7,613 nt of DNA from Tannerella sp. Its GTDB lineage: Bacteria; Bacteroidota; Bacteroidia; Bacteroidales; Tannerellaceae. A model generated the notes under the pieces. That model was given only the letters and a program-made list of their open reading frames with translations. It had not been told where the DNA came from and did no database searches. The position numbers and the translations under genes are program-made. This document shows, piece by piece, positions 5,634 through 7,613 of the stretch. Location: NCBI GenBank assembly GCA_031269635.1, contig JAISYY010000387.1:1-7613 (forward strand), written 5' to 3'. Numbering within the stretch: the first letter of the stretch is position 1; every line of letters starts with the position of its first letter.

Positions 5634-7262
5634 TTATCCGTTTTTAATCGGTTTGCGTATTTTCTCACGCAGTTGAGCGATTTCCGGGTCGGAAATATAG
5701 TCATCATATTCGATCATCTTATCAATAATTCCATTTGGCGCAAGTTCGATGACGCGGTTTGCTACCGTCTGGATAAATTCGTGGTCGTGGCTTGCGAACA
5801 GCACATTCCCTTTGAAATTGACAAGCGTATTATTGAATGCCTGGATTGATTCCAGGTCCAGATGGTTTGTAGGCGTATCGAGAATGAGCGTGTTTGCGTC
5901 CCGGAGCATCATGCGCGAGATCATGCAGCGCATCTTCTCGCCTCCCGACAGCACGCTCACTTTCTTCAGGAGTTCTTCGCCGGAGAATAGCATACGTCCC
6001 AGAAATCCTTTGAGGAATACCTCGTTCGTGTCTTTCGCAAACTGGCTCAGCCATTCGATAAGATTATAATCGGAATTAAAATACTTCGCATTGTCGAGCG
6101 GCAGATATGCGGTTGTTATCGTTTGACCCCATTTGAAGGCGCCCGAATCGGCCTCTTCTTCACCGTTTATAATCCGGAAAAAAGCCGTCATCGCACGCGG
6201 ATCGTGGCTGATGAAAACGATCTTGTCATCTTTCTCTACATTAAAATTCAGGTCTTTGAACAAAACTTCCCCGCCCACTGTCTTTGTCAGCCCGCTGACT
6301 TCGAGGATCTGGTTTCCCGGCTCGCGCGAGGGCGTGAAAATAATTCCCGGATAACGGCGCGACGAAGGCTCAATCTCCTCGATATTCAGTTTCTCGATCA
6401 TCTTCTTGCGGCTGGTAGTCTGTTTCGATTTAGCCACATTCGCACTGAACCGGCGAATAAATTCTTCCAGTTCCTTCTTCTTCTCTTCGGCTTTTTTGTT
6501 TTGCTGCTGCTGCTGGCGAAGGGCCAACTGGCTCGATTCGTACCAGAAGGCATAGTTGCCGGCAAAAAGTTTCAGTTTCCCGAAATCAATATCCACGGTA
6601 TGCGTACAGACAGAATCCAGGAAGTGGCGGTCGTGGCTTACGACAAGTACCGTCTGTTCAAAATTGGAAAGATAATTTTCCAGCCATGCAACCGTATCAA
6701 GGTCAAGGTCGTTCGTCGGCTCGTCAAGCAGCAGGTTGTCCGGTTTGCCGAACAGGGCGCGCGCAAGAAGCACGCGTACTTTCTGCTTGCCGCTAAGGTC
6801 TTTCATCGGCTTGCCGTGTAGTTCCTCTTTGATGCCAAGACCGCTCAGCAATGCCGCCGCATCGCTTTCGGCATTCCAACCCTCCATCTCTGCAAATTTT
6901 TCCTCCAGTTCCGAGGCGCGCAGGCCGTCCTCGTCCGTGAAATCCGCTTTGGCATAGATCACATTCTTTTCGCTCATCACCTCCCACAAGGTCGTATGCC
7001 CCATCAGCACCGTATCCAGTACCGTATATTCGTCGAAGGCAAAGTGATCCTGCGACAAGACCGAAAGGCGTTCGCCGGGGCCAAGCGAAACCGTTCCGCG
7101 CGTAGGCTCAAGGTCGCCGCTTATGGCACGCAGGAACGTGGATTTACCAGCGCCATTCGCACCAATAATCCCGTAACAGTTGCCCGGCACGAACTTGAGG
7201 CTTACATCCTGAAACAACGCACGCTTGCCAAACTGAATGTCTAATCCGCTAACTATAATCAT
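5634..7262 (-). CDS. ybiT: YbiT-like ABC-F ATPase with a degenerate second ATP site
   Basis: This 542-residue soluble protein has two tandem ABC domains and no membrane segment. It resembles E. coli YbiT (530 aa) throughout, for example in FAFDEYTVLDTVLMGH and in FSANVAKSKQTTSR in the linker. ABC-F proteins act on ribosomes near the E site and influence elongation. Domain 1 has Walker A GANGAGKST (34-42), Walker B LLLDEPTND with catalytic E181, and SHD at 209-211. A charged linker (about 241-310) includes five glutamines at 250-254. Domain 2 keeps signature LSGGEK (438-443) and a switch His, but its Walker A position reads FISHDPRAMTA with no GKS/T, and Walker B is LDTPTNHLD, with Thr463 for the catalytic Glu. 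The domain 1 signature is LSGKQK instead of LSGGQ. The start is ATG 7262, because a start at 7397 lies upstream of the promoter and adds a tail absent from the family. It is transcribed alone. Confidence 0.92.
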   Translation of the reverse strand: MIIVSGLDIQFGKRALFQDVSLKFVPGNCYGIIGANGAGKSTFLRAISGDLEPTRGTVSLGPGERLSVLSQDHFAFDEYTVLDTVLMGHTTLWEVMSEKNVIYAKADFTDEDGLRASELEEKFAEMEGWNAESDAAALLSGLGIKEELHGKPMKDLSGKQKVRVLLARALFGKPDNLLLDEPTNDLDLDTVAWLENYLSNFEQTVLVVSHDRHFLDSVCTHTVDIDFGKLKLFAGNYAFWYESSQLALRQQQQQNKKAEEKKKELEEFIRRFSANVAKSKQTTSRKKMIEKLNIEEIEPSSRRYPGIIFTPSREPGNQILEVSGLTKTVGGEVLFKDLNFNVEKDDKIVFISHDPRAMTAFFRIINGEEEADSGAFKWGQTITTAYLPLDNAKYFNSDYNLIEWLSQFAKDTNEVFLKGFLGRMLFSGEELLKKVSVLSGGEKMRCMISRMMLRDANTLILDTPTNHLDLESIQAFNNTLVNFKGNVLFASHDHEFIQTVANRVIELAPNGIIDKMIEYDDYISDPEIAQLREKIRKPIKNG

Positions 7263-7286
7263 ACCATTTATTTTAATTCCGAAGTG

Positions 7287-7317
7287 CAAAGATAGTGCAA
7301 GCCGAAGGCAATACAAA
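7287..7317 (-). promoter_or_regulatory. Bacteroidota-type promoter of the ABC-F gene
   Basis: On the minus strand TTTG (7317-7314), a 19-nt spacer and TATCTTTG (7294-7287) match the consensus exactly. Transcription would start near 7281, leaving a leader of about 19 nt before ATG 7262. AGTGCAA occurs twice on the plus strand, at 7283-7289 and 7294-7300, one helical turn apart, and the copies touch the -7 box. The flanks match the cutC promoter. Confidence 0.72.
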
Positions 7318-7329
7318 ATAAATTTATTT
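7316..7329. repeat. 14-bp AT-only palindrome at the ABC-F -33 box
   Basis: AAATAAATTTATTT is a perfect palindrome at 7316-7329 that overlaps the -33 element of the ABC-F promoter. It could be an upstream A/T promoter element or a protein-binding site. In AT-rich intergenic DNA such a palindrome can also arise by chance. Confidence 0.4.
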
Positions 7330-7350
7330 ATTTTCACTGTTGAGGCACCG

Positions 7351-7391
7351 CCGGTCGGCCATTTTTGATTAAAAATATATATTCCGGCCGG
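7351..7391. repeat. Two-part inverted repeat in the intergenic region 7263-7454
   Basis: CCGGTCGG (7351-7358) pairs with CCGGCCGG (7384-7391). Inside, ATTTTT (7361-7366) and AAAAAT (7371-7376) form a second stem around the loop GATT. As plus-strand RNA all eight outer pairs form, with one U-G wobble; as minus-strand RNA there is one C-A mismatch. It lies between the stop of the minus-strand partial gene (7455) and the ABC-F promoter, where a terminator would be expected, but no T run follows it in that direction. Confidence 0.5.
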
Positions 7392-7394
7392 ATG

Positions 7395-7434
7395 CAATTG
7401 ACTGCGTCGATTTTCAATTGGCTACGCCGAACTT
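7395..7434. repeat. Imperfect tandem repeat, two 20-bp units
   Basis: Units CAATTGACTGCGTCGATTTT (7395-7414) and CAATTGGCTACGCCGAACTT (7415-7434) follow each other directly and agree at 15 of 20 positions; the first three differences are transitions. A degenerate third trace (CAAATTGTCGC) begins at about 7440. It lies in non-coding DNA just downstream of the partial minus-strand gene. Confidence 0.5.
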
Positions 7435-7454
7435 CGTTTCAAATTGTCGCAAAC

Positions 7455-7613
7455 TCAATCATAATATATCTTTCTCATATCCTGCCTGATTATTGTAATA
7501 AGTTGCTGATGAAGTTCGAATAAATCTTCTGCGACTCTGTAATTTCTAATTATTTGCACTTCGTCCGGCGATTTATCGCCGGGTAATTTCAATTTCCAGA
7601 GGATACGTTCGTA
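7455..7613 (-). CDS. C-terminal end of an unidentified protein (partial)
   Basis: On the minus strand the right edge is open in one frame for 52 codons to a TGA at 7457-7455. The codons resemble those of the other genes here. The peptide begins YERILWKLKLPGDKSPDEV, continues with a helical, charged stretch and ends in RQDMRKIYYD. It looks like a soluble alpha-helical C-terminus. I do not recognise the family, and no motif allows a function. A perfect inverted repeat, CCGGCGAT-TT-ATCGCCGG (7565-7582), lies within the coding sequence. The gene runs in the same direction as the ABC-F gene, but the 192-nt gap with its own promoter suggests a separate transcript. Confidence 0.6.
   Translation of the reverse strand, partial: YERILWKLKLPGDKSPDEVQIIRNYRVAEDLFELHQQLITIIRQDMRKIYYD

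Noticed and set aside
6502..6518. Short GCT/CTG trinucleotide run
   Set aside because: It simply encodes the glutamine run in the ABC-F linker and is too short to be a meaningful repeat array.
6123..6821. 232-codon open frame on the plus strand
   Set aside because: It is antisense to the well-supported ABC-F gene, with a composition that reflects the reverse complement of coding sequence.
7263..7397. Longer N-terminus for the ABC-F protein starting at 7397
   Set aside because: The promoter at 7287-7317 lies inside this stretch, and YbiT-type proteins begin at the equivalent of the Met at 7262.

Overview
The window looks like chromosomal DNA of a Bacteroidota member, probably of the order Bacteroidales. 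Four putative promoters fit the Bacteroidota sigma-ABfr pattern. Three have TTTG, exactly 19 nt, then TAnnTTTG or a one-base variant, and one has only a perfect -7 box. Start codons follow A-rich stretches, mostly without strong Shine-Dalgarno sequences. The proteins (a BaiN/HI0933-type flavoprotein, CutC and a YbiT-type ABC-F ATPase) are of types common in that phylum. No rRNA, tRNA, CRISPR array, insertion sequence or phage gene was seen.

Layout. At 1-198 lies the 3' end of an unidentified plus-strand gene, possibly frameshifted. At 284-1450 (+) is a BaiN/HI0933-family FAD oxidoreductase. It converges on cutC (1388-2176, -), and the two overlap tail-to-tail by 63 nt. The divergent intergenic region 2177-2432 holds back-to-back promoters: one drives cutC through a structured leader of about 117 nt, the other drives a plus-strand operon at 2433-5609. 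That operon encodes a nucleotidyltransferase, a small ATP-grasp ligase, a CDP-alcohol phosphatidyltransferase and a HAD-family protein that overlaps its predecessor by 50 nt. The operon runs tail-to-tail into a YbiT-like ABC-F gene (5634-7262, -) with its own promoter. The stretch 7263-7454 has no gene but carries that promoter, an AT palindrome, a stem-loop and an imperfect 20-bp tandem repeat. The last 52 codons of another unidentified minus-strand gene occupy 7455-7613.

How the genes may work together. The four-gene operon is the most interesting part. A nucleotidyltransferase could activate a phosphorylated head group or polyol as an NDP (probably CDP) derivative. The integral-membrane CDP-alcohol phosphatidyltransferase could then join a phospho-alcohol to an acceptor. 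The ATP-grasp enzyme could add an amide- or ester-linked group, and the HAD protein could act on a phosphorylated intermediate or do something other than simple phosphatase chemistry. This suggests an uncharacterised lipid or envelope head-group pathway. It recalls the inositol-lipid clusters of gut Bacteroidetes, but no inositol-phosphate synthase is visible here. Two operon enzymes depart from textbook motifs: the HAD protein lacks the second Asp of motif I, and the CDP-alcohol transferase has an extra residue before its last motif Asp. Separately, the YbiT-like ATPase appears to have lost one of its two ATP sites.
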